A DNA stretch of 64,000 nucleotides, taken from assembly GCA_903904685.1 (NCBI GenBank), contig CAIVDS010000045.1:22410-86409 (forward strand). Reading direction: 5' to 3'. The notes below the pieces were generated by a model. That model was not told the DNA's origin. It searched no databases and worked only from the letters and a program-made list of their open reading frames with translations. A program made the position numbers and the translations under genes. Below, piece after piece: positions 45,478-54,062 of this stretch. This DNA comes from an uncultured Verrucomicrobiota bacterium. Lineage in GTDB: Bacteria > Verrucomicrobiota > Verrucomicrobiia > Opitutales > Opitutaceae. Position 1 is the first letter of the stretch. Each line of letters starts with the position of its first letter.

Positions 45478-46590
45478 TCAGGCGGAGAGGCAGCGGACGG
45501 TCATCTCGCGGAGGACTTCCTCCTGCTCGTGCGGACGCTGGATGACTTCCTCAAAGGCGCGGATGAATTCCTGCTGGTTGTCGATGAGACGGCGGAGCGA
45601 GGGCAGTTTGGCCGAGCCGGCGAGTTTGCCGACATACCAGGCGTTTTGGCTGAAAAGGTTGAACGAACTTTTCTCGGTCGCGCCGACGAAATGGCGTCCG
45701 TAAGTAGACGCGGCCTTGGGCAGGCCGTCGATTCCGCGCTGACTGACGCGCACCTCGCCGGCGTCGGCGAGCGCACGGACTGGGAGGAGGATGCGGTTGC
45801 GGTTTTGCAGCGCGGCGATGATCGGGCGCGAGTCGCCGCCGGTGAAGAAATGCCGATGGAGCGCGGCGATTGTCCATTGGATGTCGTCGCTGAAAAACGC
45901 CTCGGCGGCCTCGAAGAAATCGCCTTCGGCGGTGCTGGCGGTGAGCTCGGTGACGTGGACCTCTTCGATGACGGCGGGTTTGCCGTCCGCGCCGTCGCCG
46001 GCGTAGGCGGCGAGCTTGCGTGTCTCCTCGATGAGCAGGCGGGTGTTGGCGCCGACCTTGGCGAGGAGGAGTTGCGCGGCGTTTTCGCCGAATGAGACGC
46101 CGAGTTCGCGGGCTTCCGCGAGGATCACGCCGGAGAGTGTCTCGGCTGCGCCGTCGGCGTCGCCACCGACGAGGGTGAAATCGCCGGTTTTTTCGCACCA
46201 CTTTGGGAAGGCGCGGCGGCGGTCCACGGGCGCGGCGGTGACGACCACGGCGGTTTCGCCGGGATTGATTTTTTCGAGGAGCTGCTGGAGATCCTCGACG
46301 AGTTTTAACGTGCTCTCGGCGCGCCCGGTGACGGAGTCGGCGAGGAAACTCACGTCCTTGAGCCAGACGACGCGCCGGCCGCCGAACATGGATACGGTTT
46401 GCACGCTGTCGCGGAAGCGGTTGATGGCGGCCTCAACCTCGCCGACGTTGCCGGCGAAGCCGCTGATGATTTCGCGGGAGAATTCGTCGGTGATATCCTT
46501 GGCGAGTTCGTCGTAGCGCGCCTTGCCTTGCCGGTTGACGAGGAAGTCATCGGCTCCGCAGATGAAGATGAAAGGCTTGGCGGCGGGCAT
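45478..46590 (-). CDS. holA: DNA polymerase III subunit delta
   Basis: MPAAKPFIFICGADDFLVNRQGKARYDEL...RRVVWLKDVSFL...GANTRLLIEETRKLAAYAG; three-domain delta-like organisation. Confidence 0.82.
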   Translation of the reverse strand: MPAAKPFIFICGADDFLVNRQGKARYDELAKDITDEFSREIISGFAGNVGEVEAAINRFRDSVQTVSMFGGRRVVWLKDVSFLADSVTGRAESTLKLVEDLQQLLEKINPGETAVVVTAAPVDRRRAFPKWCEKTGDFTLVGGDADGAAETLSGVILAEARELGVSFGENAAQLLLAKVGANTRLLIEETRKLAAYAGDGADGKPAVIEEVHVTELTASTAEGDFFEAAEAFFSDDIQWTIAALHRHFFTGGDSRPIIAALQNRNRILLPVRALADAGEVRVSQRGIDGLPKAASTYGRHFVGATEKSSFNLFSQNAWYVGKLAGSAKLPSLRRLIDNQQEFIRAFEEVIQRPHEQEEVLREMTVRCLSA

Positions 46591-46643
46591 CGCTGCACTG
46601 TGGGCGCGGGTTGGCGCACGAGGCAAGCGGGCAATCGCGCCGG

Positions 46644-48329
46644 CTATTTCGCGGTTGGGAGCGGCGGCGACTTTTCGGGTGGGAGAAACAGCCAGAAATG
46701 CTCGCGGTGGTCGCCTTGGCGGGCGCCGTCCCAGACCTGCCGCCATCCGGCAGGCGTATAAACGGGTCCCGTTTTGACGCGTCCCTGAATGAGCAGCACG
46801 TCGAACGGCGTATCGGGATCAAGTTCGCGGTGGATCGTTTTTACGCCGCAATAATAGAGCAGCATCGCGCTGGCGGATTCGTCGAGGCCGATGCTGGCGA
46901 TCTGGCGATAGTGCTCTGGAAGGCGGGGCTGCATCTCGGTGAAAACACCGCGGTAGCTTTTGCCGGCGTCCATCCAGGGTAGCCACAGGGTCGCGAACAG
47001 CAGCCAGCTCAGCGTGATCCCGGCCGCCATGCCCGTCAGGCCGCGTTCTTTTAACAGAGGCAGCCGCGACCATGACAGCAGCCAGGCGAGGGTGGCCAGC
47101 AAGGCGACGACGAAAGCCACGGAGTGAAATGGCATAACGTAGTCGCCGGGCAGTGAGCGGGTGAGGAATGCCCATTCAGGTGCATGGCCGGTGACTCGCA
47201 TGAGTATCCACACCGTCCAGAGAAAACCGGCGAGTATCGTGAAAAACCAACGGGATACGACGTCGGTGCGGCGGTTCAAAGTGTCTGGCAATGTCGCGAA
47301 GGCGGGCGCCGCGAGGACGGCCAGCGTCGCGAGCATGGGCAATCCGTAGCCGTTGCGGGCCGAGGCGGACACGAGCAGCACACCGAGATAAACGGAGAAC
47401 GCCACGAGGCCGAATTGGAGCGCGGCGCTGCGGCGGATTTCGCAGCGCCGCCGCCACACGGTGAGCGCCGCCAGCGGCAAAGCGGGGAAGGCGAACCACG
47501 GGAGGGTTTTCGGCCAGAACCAGGGATTGTTGCTGGCGCCCAGTTTGTTGACGGAAAAGCCGATGAAGCGACCGACGTTGTTCATCCAAAACCATTCGTC
47601 GAACAAAGGCGCCGAACGCAGATACAACGCCACCGGCCAGATGAGCAGCCAAGGCAGCGCCGCCACCAGCGCGATGCCGAGCGAGCGGGCGTAGGTTTTT
47701 TCGCGCCATTGGGAAAATAGCGCAGGCAGGGCGAGCGCGGTGACGCCGAGTACGCCGGGCACCAGCAGGCCTTTGGCGAGAAATCCCACGCCTACGCCAA
47801 GGCCGAGCCAGAGGCCGGCCGCGAGCGGGCGTTCGCGGGATAAGGCGAACCCGTAGCCGGCGATGGCGAAACCGGTGAGCATCGGCACATCGGTGAGCAT
47901 GATGTGGCTTTCATACACCAGTCCGAGACAGGACATCAGGACGAGGACGGCCGCGCAGCCGTGGCCCTCGCCCCACCAGCGCCGGGCGGTGAGGCCGACA
48001 AACAGGAACGTCGTCGCCATGAACAATCCGGTGGCAAGTCGGGCACCGTCGTGAAGTGGCAATCCAGCGGAACAACCCCGCGCCAGCAGCGCGGCCACCC
48101 AATAGTAGAGCGGCGGTTTTTCCATAAACGGTTCGCCAGAGGCGTGCGGCACGACCCAGTCGCCGCTTTGCATCATGTGGTGAACGATGCTGAAGATGTA
48201 GGTCTCGTCTTGTTTCCAGGGTTCGTGCCCGATCAGGCCGGGGAGCAGAAAGGCCGCGACCAGCAGGAGGAAAATGGCCAGGGGAAGACGAATAACGGAT
48301 GCCGCAGGGGCGGGAGAAGGGGACGACAT
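46644..48329 (-). CDS. glycosyltransferase family 39 / PMT (ArnT-like) membrane protein
   Basis: GHEPWKQDETYIFSIVHHMMQSGDWVVPHASGEPFMEKPPLYYWVAALLA is the GT39/GT83 N-terminal motif; multi-TM. Confidence 0.9.
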   Translation of the reverse strand: MSSPSPAPAASVIRLPLAIFLLLVAAFLLPGLIGHEPWKQDETYIFSIVHHMMQSGDWVVPHASGEPFMEKPPLYYWVAALLARGCSAGLPLHDGARLATGLFMATTFLFVGLTARRWWGEGHGCAAVLVLMSCLGLVYESHIMLTDVPMLTGFAIAGYGFALSRERPLAAGLWLGLGVGVGFLAKGLLVPGVLGVTALALPALFSQWREKTYARSLGIALVAALPWLLIWPVALYLRSAPLFDEWFWMNNVGRFIGFSVNKLGASNNPWFWPKTLPWFAFPALPLAALTVWRRRCEIRRSAALQFGLVAFSVYLGVLLVSASARNGYGLPMLATLAVLAAPAFATLPDTLNRRTDVVSRWFFTILAGFLWTVWILMRVTGHAPEWAFLTRSLPGDYVMPFHSVAFVVALLATLAWLLSWSRLPLLKERGLTGMAAGITLSWLLFATLWLPWMDAGKSYRGVFTEMQPRLPEHYRQIASIGLDESASAMLLYYCGVKTIHRELDPDTPFDVLLIQGRVKTGPVYTPAGWRQVWDGARQGDHREHFWLFLPPEKSPPLPTAK

Positions 48330-48348
48330 GCGAGTTGCCCGAGTCTGT

Positions 48349-49551
48349 TCAGCGTGCTTTTTTGAGGGCGTAGGCCATTGCCTCGCCGATTCGGTCGATT
48401 TGCTCATCGGTGTGCAAGGCGGAGATGGCCGTGCGGATGAGGTCCTTGCCGGGAGGGACGGCGGGGGCGACAGACATGACGGTGAACACGCCTTTTTCCA
48501 GCAGGGCTTTCCAAAAGGCGTAGGCGCGTTCCATTTCGCCGAGGACGATCGGCACGGCCGGCGTTTCGCTTTCCCATGTGTCGAGCCCGAGGGATTTGAG
48601 CATGGTTTTATAGCGGCGGGTGTTGGCCCAGAGGCGTTCGAGATGCTCGGGCTCGGTTTGGAGAACGTCCAGCGAGGCGCTGGCGATCGCGGCCTGCGCG
48701 GGGCTGAGCGCGGCGCTGAAGATGGTGTGTTTGCCGTGCGTGCGCATGTATTCGATTACGTCGCGCGAACCGGCGACGAAGCCGCCGGTGCTGGCAAGGG
48801 ATTTGGACATGCTGCCGCAGATGACGTCGATCTTGTCGTTGACTCCGAAGTGATCGACGGTGCCGCGTCCGCCCCGGCCGAGCACGCCGAAGCCGTGGGC
48901 GTCGTCGAGAACGGTGAAGCAGTTGAACTCCTCGGCGACGGCGGAAAGCTCAGGCAGGCGACAGATGTGCCCCTCCATTGAATAGACGCCCTCGATCACG
49001 AGCATCTTGGGGGTGGCGGCGGGGGCGGCGGACGCGACTGCGCGCATGTCGTCGGGGTTGTTGTGCGAAAAACGTTCGATCGCGGCGGTGGAGAGGCGGA
49101 TGCCATCCCATAGACACGAGTGAATGTTTTTATCGGCGAGAATGATGTCGCCCTTTTGGGCGAAGGCCGCGACGCCGGAGAGGCAGGAAAGGTAGCCGGC
49201 CGAGTGGACGTGACAGGCCTCGCGACCGAGGAAGGCCGCGAGTTTTTCCTCGAGTTCGAGGTGGTAGGCACGTGAGCCGTTGGCCGTGCGCGCTCCGGTG
49301 GTGCTGGTTCCCCACTGGAGCAACGCGGAGCGGCCCGCCTCGACGACCTTGGGATGGAATGAGAGTCCGAGGTAGTCGTTGCTCGCGAGCATGATCATGT
49401 CGCGTCCGTTCAACCGCACGCGGTTGCCCTGCTGGGCCTCCATCGCGTGATAGTAGGGCGCGTAGCGGAGCCGGCGTTTGGTCAGATCATCTTGGATACA
49501 ACGTTTGAGAATTGGCTTCTGGGAAGACCGGCCAAAGAAGGGAAGAGACAT
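48349..49551 (-). CDS. alpha-oxoamine synthase family PLP enzyme (serine palmitoyltransferase / AONS-like)
   Basis: MIMLASNDYLGLSFHPKVVEAG, GSRAYHLELEEKLAAFLGREAC, DDAHGFGVLGRGGRGTVDHFG, PLP Lys motif GSMSKSLASTGGFVAG. Confidence 0.92.
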   Translation of the reverse strand: MSLPFFGRSSQKPILKRCIQDDLTKRRLRYAPYYHAMEAQQGNRVRLNGRDMIMLASNDYLGLSFHPKVVEAGRSALLQWGTSTTGARTANGSRAYHLELEEKLAAFLGREACHVHSAGYLSCLSGVAAFAQKGDIILADKNIHSCLWDGIRLSTAAIERFSHNNPDDMRAVASAAPAATPKMLVIEGVYSMEGHICRLPELSAVAEEFNCFTVLDDAHGFGVLGRGGRGTVDHFGVNDKIDVICGSMSKSLASTGGFVAGSRDVIEYMRTHGKHTIFSAALSPAQAAIASASLDVLQTEPEHLERLWANTRRYKTMLKSLGLDTWESETPAVPIVLGEMERAYAFWKALLEKGVFTVMSVAPAVPPGKDLIRTAISALHTDEQIDRIGEAMAYALKKAR

Positions 49552-49565
49552 AGTGGAAAGACAAA

Positions 49566-50396
49566 TCAGGAGAGCTTGAAATAGCCAGCTTGGGCGGCGC
49601 GACGCCAGGAATTCGGAATGAGGCGGGCGAAAAGAGGTGACAGCCGGGCTTGAAAAAACGAACCCGTGCGCACCACGCCGCTGCTGTGGCGCCGCACGGC
49701 CCGGCAAAGGTCATCCGCCGCCATGGCCGGCAAGGGGGCCGCCGCAAGGGTCTCCTCAAGGCGCTGCCACACTTGACGGGCGCGGAGGTCTGTGGAATCG
49801 CTCGCGTGCTGGACTGCGTTGTTGAAAGGCGTGCGGAAATCCCCGGGACGGAAGTCGATCACAATGATGTCGGGGTTGGTGAGCTCGTAGAGCACGCTTT
49901 CGCTCCAGGCGGAGAGGCCGGCCTTGCAGACGTTGTAGCCGCTCATGTAGGGGATCGGAAACTCCGCGGCGAGGGAGCTGACGTTGACGAGGCAGCCGTG
50001 ACCGCGCCGGTCCATCTCGCCGAGGGCGAGGCGGGCCAGCGCAAGGGTCGTCTGCAACATGGCGTCGATCTGGCGGGACCAGAGCTCGGGTTCGGTTGAT
50101 GTGACCGCTCCGAACACGCCGTAGCCGGCGTTGTTTATGACAAGGTCGAAACCGCCGGCCTGACGCGCCGCCTCGGCAAAGGCTTCGGTGGCCTGCGCGC
50201 GATCATGGAGGTCGAGGACAACTGCGGTGAAACCGGAATGGCGGCGCAGTTCTTCCAAGCGCCCGGTCTCCCTTGCGGTGCCCCAGACACGCACGCCTTC
50301 GGCGAGCAGGTGTTCGGTGAATGCCCGGCCCAGTCCGGTGCTGGCTCCGGTAACGAATGCGGTCGTGCCTGCACCCAAAATCGACGGGTTTGCCAT
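49566..50396 (-). CDS. SDR-family NAD(P)-dependent oxidoreductase
   Basis: AFVTGASTGLGRAFTEHLLAEG, VINNAGYGVFG, YMSGYNVCKAG. Confidence 0.93.
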   Translation of the reverse strand: MANPSILGAGTTAFVTGASTGLGRAFTEHLLAEGVRVWGTARETGRLEELRRHSGFTAVVLDLHDRAQATEAFAEAARQAGGFDLVINNAGYGVFGAVTSTEPELWSRQIDAMLQTTLALARLALGEMDRRGHGCLVNVSSLAAEFPIPYMSGYNVCKAGLSAWSESVLYELTNPDIIVIDFRPGDFRTPFNNAVQHASDSTDLRARQVWQRLEETLAAAPLPAMAADDLCRAVRRHSSGVVRTGSFFQARLSPLFARLIPNSWRRAAQAGYFKLS

Positions 50397-50400
50397 GATT

Positions 50401-51663
50401 TCAGCGCGGGCGTTTCAGCACGATGCAGACGTTGGCTCCGCCGAATCCGCTGCTGTTGTTTAACACCACGCCGGGGGCGGTCGCGTGGGTTTGGCGAATG
50501 ATGTTCAGGCCTTCGCAGATCAGATCGAGCTCGGTGATGTGCGCAGACCCCGGCATGAAGCCGTCCCGCAGCGCGAGGGCGCAGAAGCCGGATTCCATCG
50601 CGCCGGCGAGAGAGCATCCGTGACCGGTGAGGGCTTTGGTGCTGCTCAGCGCAACTCGTGAAGCGTGTTCGCCCAAGACGGCGCGCAGGGCCTTGCATTC
50701 CGAGGCGTCGCCTATGGGCGTGGAGGTGGCGTGGGCGTTGACGTAGTCGATGTCCGCAGGGCCGACCTTGGCGGTGCGCAACGCATGGAGCATCGCGGTG
50801 CGCAGACCGGCGCCTTCGGGGTGGGAGATCGCGACGTTGTGGCCGTCCGAGGCTTGGCCCCAGCCGAGCACCTCCGCGTAAGGCGTCACACCGCGGCGAA
50901 GAATCTCCTCTTCGTTTTCGAGCACCAGAACGGTCGCGCCGCCGGTGCCGACAAAGCCGTCCCGCTGCCGATCAAAGGGCCGTGAAGCGGTCGCCGGATC
51001 CGGATTTGGGGACAGGGCTCGCATGCTGGCGAAGGGAAGGATGGTCTCGAGATTGCCATCCTCGGCACCGACCACGAACATGCGTTTCTGCCGGCCAAGC
51101 ACGATCTCGTCGTGGGCAAAACCGAGTGCGTGCGCAGAGGAGGCGCAGGCGGAGGCGAAGCCGGTGGAGGCGCCCTTGATCTTGTAGTTGGCCACGAGGT
51201 TGAACTGCACCGTGCCGGCGATGCTGGAGACGATACCCAAGGCGGGGCTCCTCATGACTCCCTGCGCGTGGATGCGGTTCAAAATACGCGACAGCATACC
51301 GGGCGAACCGCAGGATGCGGCGTAGAGACCGGTGTCATCGTTGGAAATATCGGACGGCTCCAGCCGGGCATCCTCGACGGCCTGCTGCATGGCGCAGGAG
51401 GCATAGAGGGCGTTGGGGCTGAGGCTGCGAAGCTGGTCCCGGCGCAGGCGGTAACGCTCCGGTGTCTTCCAATCCTCGGGTTCGTCGCCCTCGGTGGAAA
51501 AATCACGCACGGGAGCGGCGACCTTGACAGGGATTTCGTCCCGTTCAAAAGGCGCGTAGCGAACCATGCCGTGGCGCAATTCCCGGAGGCTTTGCGTCAC
51601 ACTGGCGGCGTCGTTTCCGATGCTGGTGATGAACCCCAGCCCGGTGATGAACACTCGGGGCAT
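50401..51663 (-). CDS. beta-ketoacyl-ACP synthase (FabF-like)
   Basis: VFITGLGFITSIGND, active Cys region GFASACASSAHALG, NAHATSTPIGDASE, KALTGHGCSLAGAMES. Confidence 0.94.
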   Translation of the reverse strand: MPRVFITGLGFITSIGNDAASVTQSLRELRHGMVRYAPFERDEIPVKVAAPVRDFSTEGDEPEDWKTPERYRLRRDQLRSLSPNALYASCAMQQAVEDARLEPSDISNDDTGLYAASCGSPGMLSRILNRIHAQGVMRSPALGIVSSIAGTVQFNLVANYKIKGASTGFASACASSAHALGFAHDEIVLGRQKRMFVVGAEDGNLETILPFASMRALSPNPDPATASRPFDRQRDGFVGTGGATVLVLENEEEILRRGVTPYAEVLGWGQASDGHNVAISHPEGAGLRTAMLHALRTAKVGPADIDYVNAHATSTPIGDASECKALRAVLGEHASRVALSSTKALTGHGCSLAGAMESGFCALALRDGFMPGSAHITELDLICEGLNIIRQTHATAPGVVLNNSSGFGGANVCIVLKRPR

Positions 51664-51677
51664 AAAAATAGTGTGGC

Positions 51678-52529
51678 TCAGGCCGTCGGGGGCGTTTCCT
51701 TAAAGCCGAACGTGAGGGTGATTTCCTCGGCACCGACGGCCTTGTCGGACCCCACGCGAACGTCGCCTTCGAAAACGATGATGGGTGCCTTGATGCGCTT
51801 GGGTTTGAGGCGGAGAGACAGAGTGTCGCCGGGCCGGCAGACGCGGTGACAGCGCACGCCGTCCGCCGAGGTGAAGAGCAGTGATCCCGAGTCCACCTTG
51901 TGGTTGGCATCATCCAATTGGCCGCTGACCAGATAAAGGACGCCCAACTGCCCGAGCGCCTCCAGCATCAGCGAACCCGGCATCACGGGGTTGCCTTTGA
52001 AATGGCCCTGCAAAAAAACCTCTTCGCCGGTGATGCGGTAGGTCGCCGAGATACTGGTTTTAGAAATGACAGCTTCGTCGATGAAAAGGAAAGGAGGCTG
52101 CACGGGCATCGCAGCCAGCACCGCTTCGTGATCCAGCCGGGCCGGAGGCGAATAAGGCAGCCCGCGGACCCGGCAATCCACGAAGGTCCGGATATCGCCC
52201 AGGGTGCGCAGTTGGCGGAGTTCATCGTTGGCGATGGTGAGCCCGCCGGCCTCCTCAAGCAGCATGACGATCTCCATCAGGGTGAGGGAGTCGATGCCAA
52301 GATCTTCAATCACCCGCAGATCGTCGCGATTAGCGGATGCGAGCTTGGGCCGGATTTCCGGTTCGATGTAGCGTTCAAAGACGCCTCCGATGAGGGCGGG
52401 CAGGCATTGGGGATCGCGGGTTCGCCGGTAAGCGACAGCCGCCATGACGGTCTCGGGAGAGCAGCGTCGCAGGCTTTCGCGCAACTGGGTTTCGGCTTCC
52501 GGGGAGAAGGTGGCTGGGTCTGGATTCAT
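51678..52529 (-). CDS. acyl carrier protein + FabA/FabZ-like hotdog dehydratase fusion
   Basis: N-terminal ACP motif VIEDLGIDSLTLMEIVMLLEEAGGL (Ser at 52287-52289); C-terminal PFLFIDEAV...GHFKGNPVMPGSLMLEALGQLG is FabZ-like. Confidence 0.88.
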   Translation of the reverse strand: MNPDPATFSPEAETQLRESLRRCSPETVMAAVAYRRTRDPQCLPALIGGVFERYIEPEIRPKLASANRDDLRVIEDLGIDSLTLMEIVMLLEEAGGLTIANDELRQLRTLGDIRTFVDCRVRGLPYSPPARLDHEAVLAAMPVQPPFLFIDEAVISKTSISATYRITGEEVFLQGHFKGNPVMPGSLMLEALGQLGVLYLVSGQLDDANHKVDSGSLLFTSADGVRCHRVCRPGDTLSLRLKPKRIKAPIIVFEGDVRVGSDKAVGAEEITLTFGFKETPPTA

Positions 52530-53792
52530 TTATTGAAGCAAGGTGTTTGACGGCGTCGGGCGAACGGTGTTTTTCACCGGCCGGCCGTTTTTGCTGGGCA
52601 TGGGTTCGTTGCCGAAGACCTCGCGAGCGGGAAACACTGAAGGCGGAAAAATCCAACTACGCAACGCTCTTAACAAGGCATGAAGCACTCGATTGCGGTG
52701 ATGGACGCCGACAAAGAGCGGTGTGCAAACGGCCCCGAGTTCGGCTTTCACCTCGTAGGCGGTCTGGCCGAAGTCCACCCGGTGAATGCCGCGTTTCTCC
52801 GCCTCCTCGATGATCCGGTAGAAGGCGTTGAAATAGAGGCTGGAGTCTTTTTTCACCCAGTAGTCGAAACCACTGTAGAGCGGGTGCAGGGTGTCGCGGT
52901 CGATGAGCACCAATTCGCAGGCCACGAGCTTGCGGACTCCGTCCACCTGGCGGTAGCCGAAGAGAAAAAACATCCGGTCGCCGAGCAGTCGCTCGACTTG
53001 CGGGAAGAATTCGCGGTTCAGGCGTTCGAAGACGAAGGCGGAGTTTTCCAAGACCTGCCGGTAAAGATCGAAAACCGCATCCTCCTGCCCGCGGCAGGTG
53101 GGAGATATTTCCCAAGTGAGGTGGTTTTGTTCGCCGACGGATTTGCGCTTCCTGAGTTTGTTGCGGTAGCGCGAGCAGATCGCGCCGAGGTAGCCGCCCT
53201 TGGCGAGGTCGGGAATGGCCAGGTAGGTGGTCGGCAGGCTTTCCGCGAAAAAAAAGCGTTCGGCCAAGGCGGGCCGGAGCCGGTCGGTCAGCGCGGTGTC
53301 GGGCTCCTTGATGAGCACCAGACCAATGTTCAACGAGTAGGCGCGACGGGTGATCTCATCGAACAAGCCGGCGAGCCGGACGGAATCCCAGCGTGCGGCG
53401 CGTTCTCCGGTGCCCAGCCCGAGCAGGTCTCCGCAGTTGGAGATGGGACTACCAACGACAAACACGCGCAGTTGAAGGAAATTCGGGAACACGTTGCGGA
53501 CGGAGGAGACGATGCGCTGCATCCGCGGTCCGGCCATGGTGACGAGGGAGACTTTGAACGTGAAACAGGGCGCCACGCAGGCCGCACCCTCGGCATCCTC
53601 GCCCACGAGGTAGTGCGTCTCCACGTCGGGCATCCCGGATGCCTCCGCCGCTGCCTGAAGCGCCTGTGAGCGCAGCGCATATTCGTCGCCGAAACACTGA
53701 GTCCAAGCGGTTGTCAACTCTGCGAGATGGCGCGTCCACCGATAGGTGGTCAGCGTCGTGGAGACCGGTCGATGTTCGATGGCGATAGGCAA
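52530..53792 (-). CDS. COG3146-like GNAT/peptidogalycan-type acyltransferase (candidate N-acyltransferase)
   Basis: 420 aa; SRYRNKLRKRKS, YRQVLENSAFVFERLNREFF, LYFNAFYRIIEEAEKRGIHRVDFGQTAYEVKAELG resemble GNAT-fold FemAB/COG3146 proteins; TTG start. Confidence 0.65.
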   Translation of the reverse strand: MPIAIEHRPVSTTLTTYRWTRHLAELTTAWTQCFGDEYALRSQALQAAAEASGMPDVETHYLVGEDAEGAACVAPCFTFKVSLVTMAGPRMQRIVSSVRNVFPNFLQLRVFVVGSPISNCGDLLGLGTGERAARWDSVRLAGLFDEITRRAYSLNIGLVLIKEPDTALTDRLRPALAERFFFAESLPTTYLAIPDLAKGGYLGAICSRYRNKLRKRKSVGEQNHLTWEISPTCRGQEDAVFDLYRQVLENSAFVFERLNREFFPQVERLLGDRMFFLFGYRQVDGVRKLVACELVLIDRDTLHPLYSGFDYWVKKDSSLYFNAFYRIIEEAEKRGIHRVDFGQTAYEVKAELGAVCTPLFVGVHHRNRVLHALLRALRSWIFPPSVFPAREVFGNEPMPSKNGRPVKNTVRPTPSNTLLQ

Positions 53793-53807
53793 TTTATGAT
53801 GACGGGT

Positions 53808-53889
53808 TTTGATCCCAAAGGAGGATCAAACGTATAGGAAACAACCGCCGGATCACAGGAAAAGTGATCGGAAACGATCAAAAAGATCG
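53808..53889. promoter_or_regulatory. cluster of GATC-centred inverted repeats in a divergent promoter region
   Basis: TTTGATCC-n7-GGATCAAA (53808-53830); GATCAC-n7-GTGATC (53851-53869); TGATCG-GAAA-CGATCA (53865-53880); CGATC-n5-GATCG (53875-53889). Confidence 0.6.
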
Positions 53890-54062
53890 GTTGATGGATT
53901 TAGCGCGGAGGTTTCCTCCACAGGATTACTCATGGTGAAATAGACTGAAAGGGAGGTCAGGACGTTCAAATAAATAGTGATGACGAGTCGGTTAACGGAG
54001 ATGTCGGGCTTTCGCAGCCTTGCCCTTGGGCGCACGAGGCTTCAGTTAATTTCTTTTAACCC

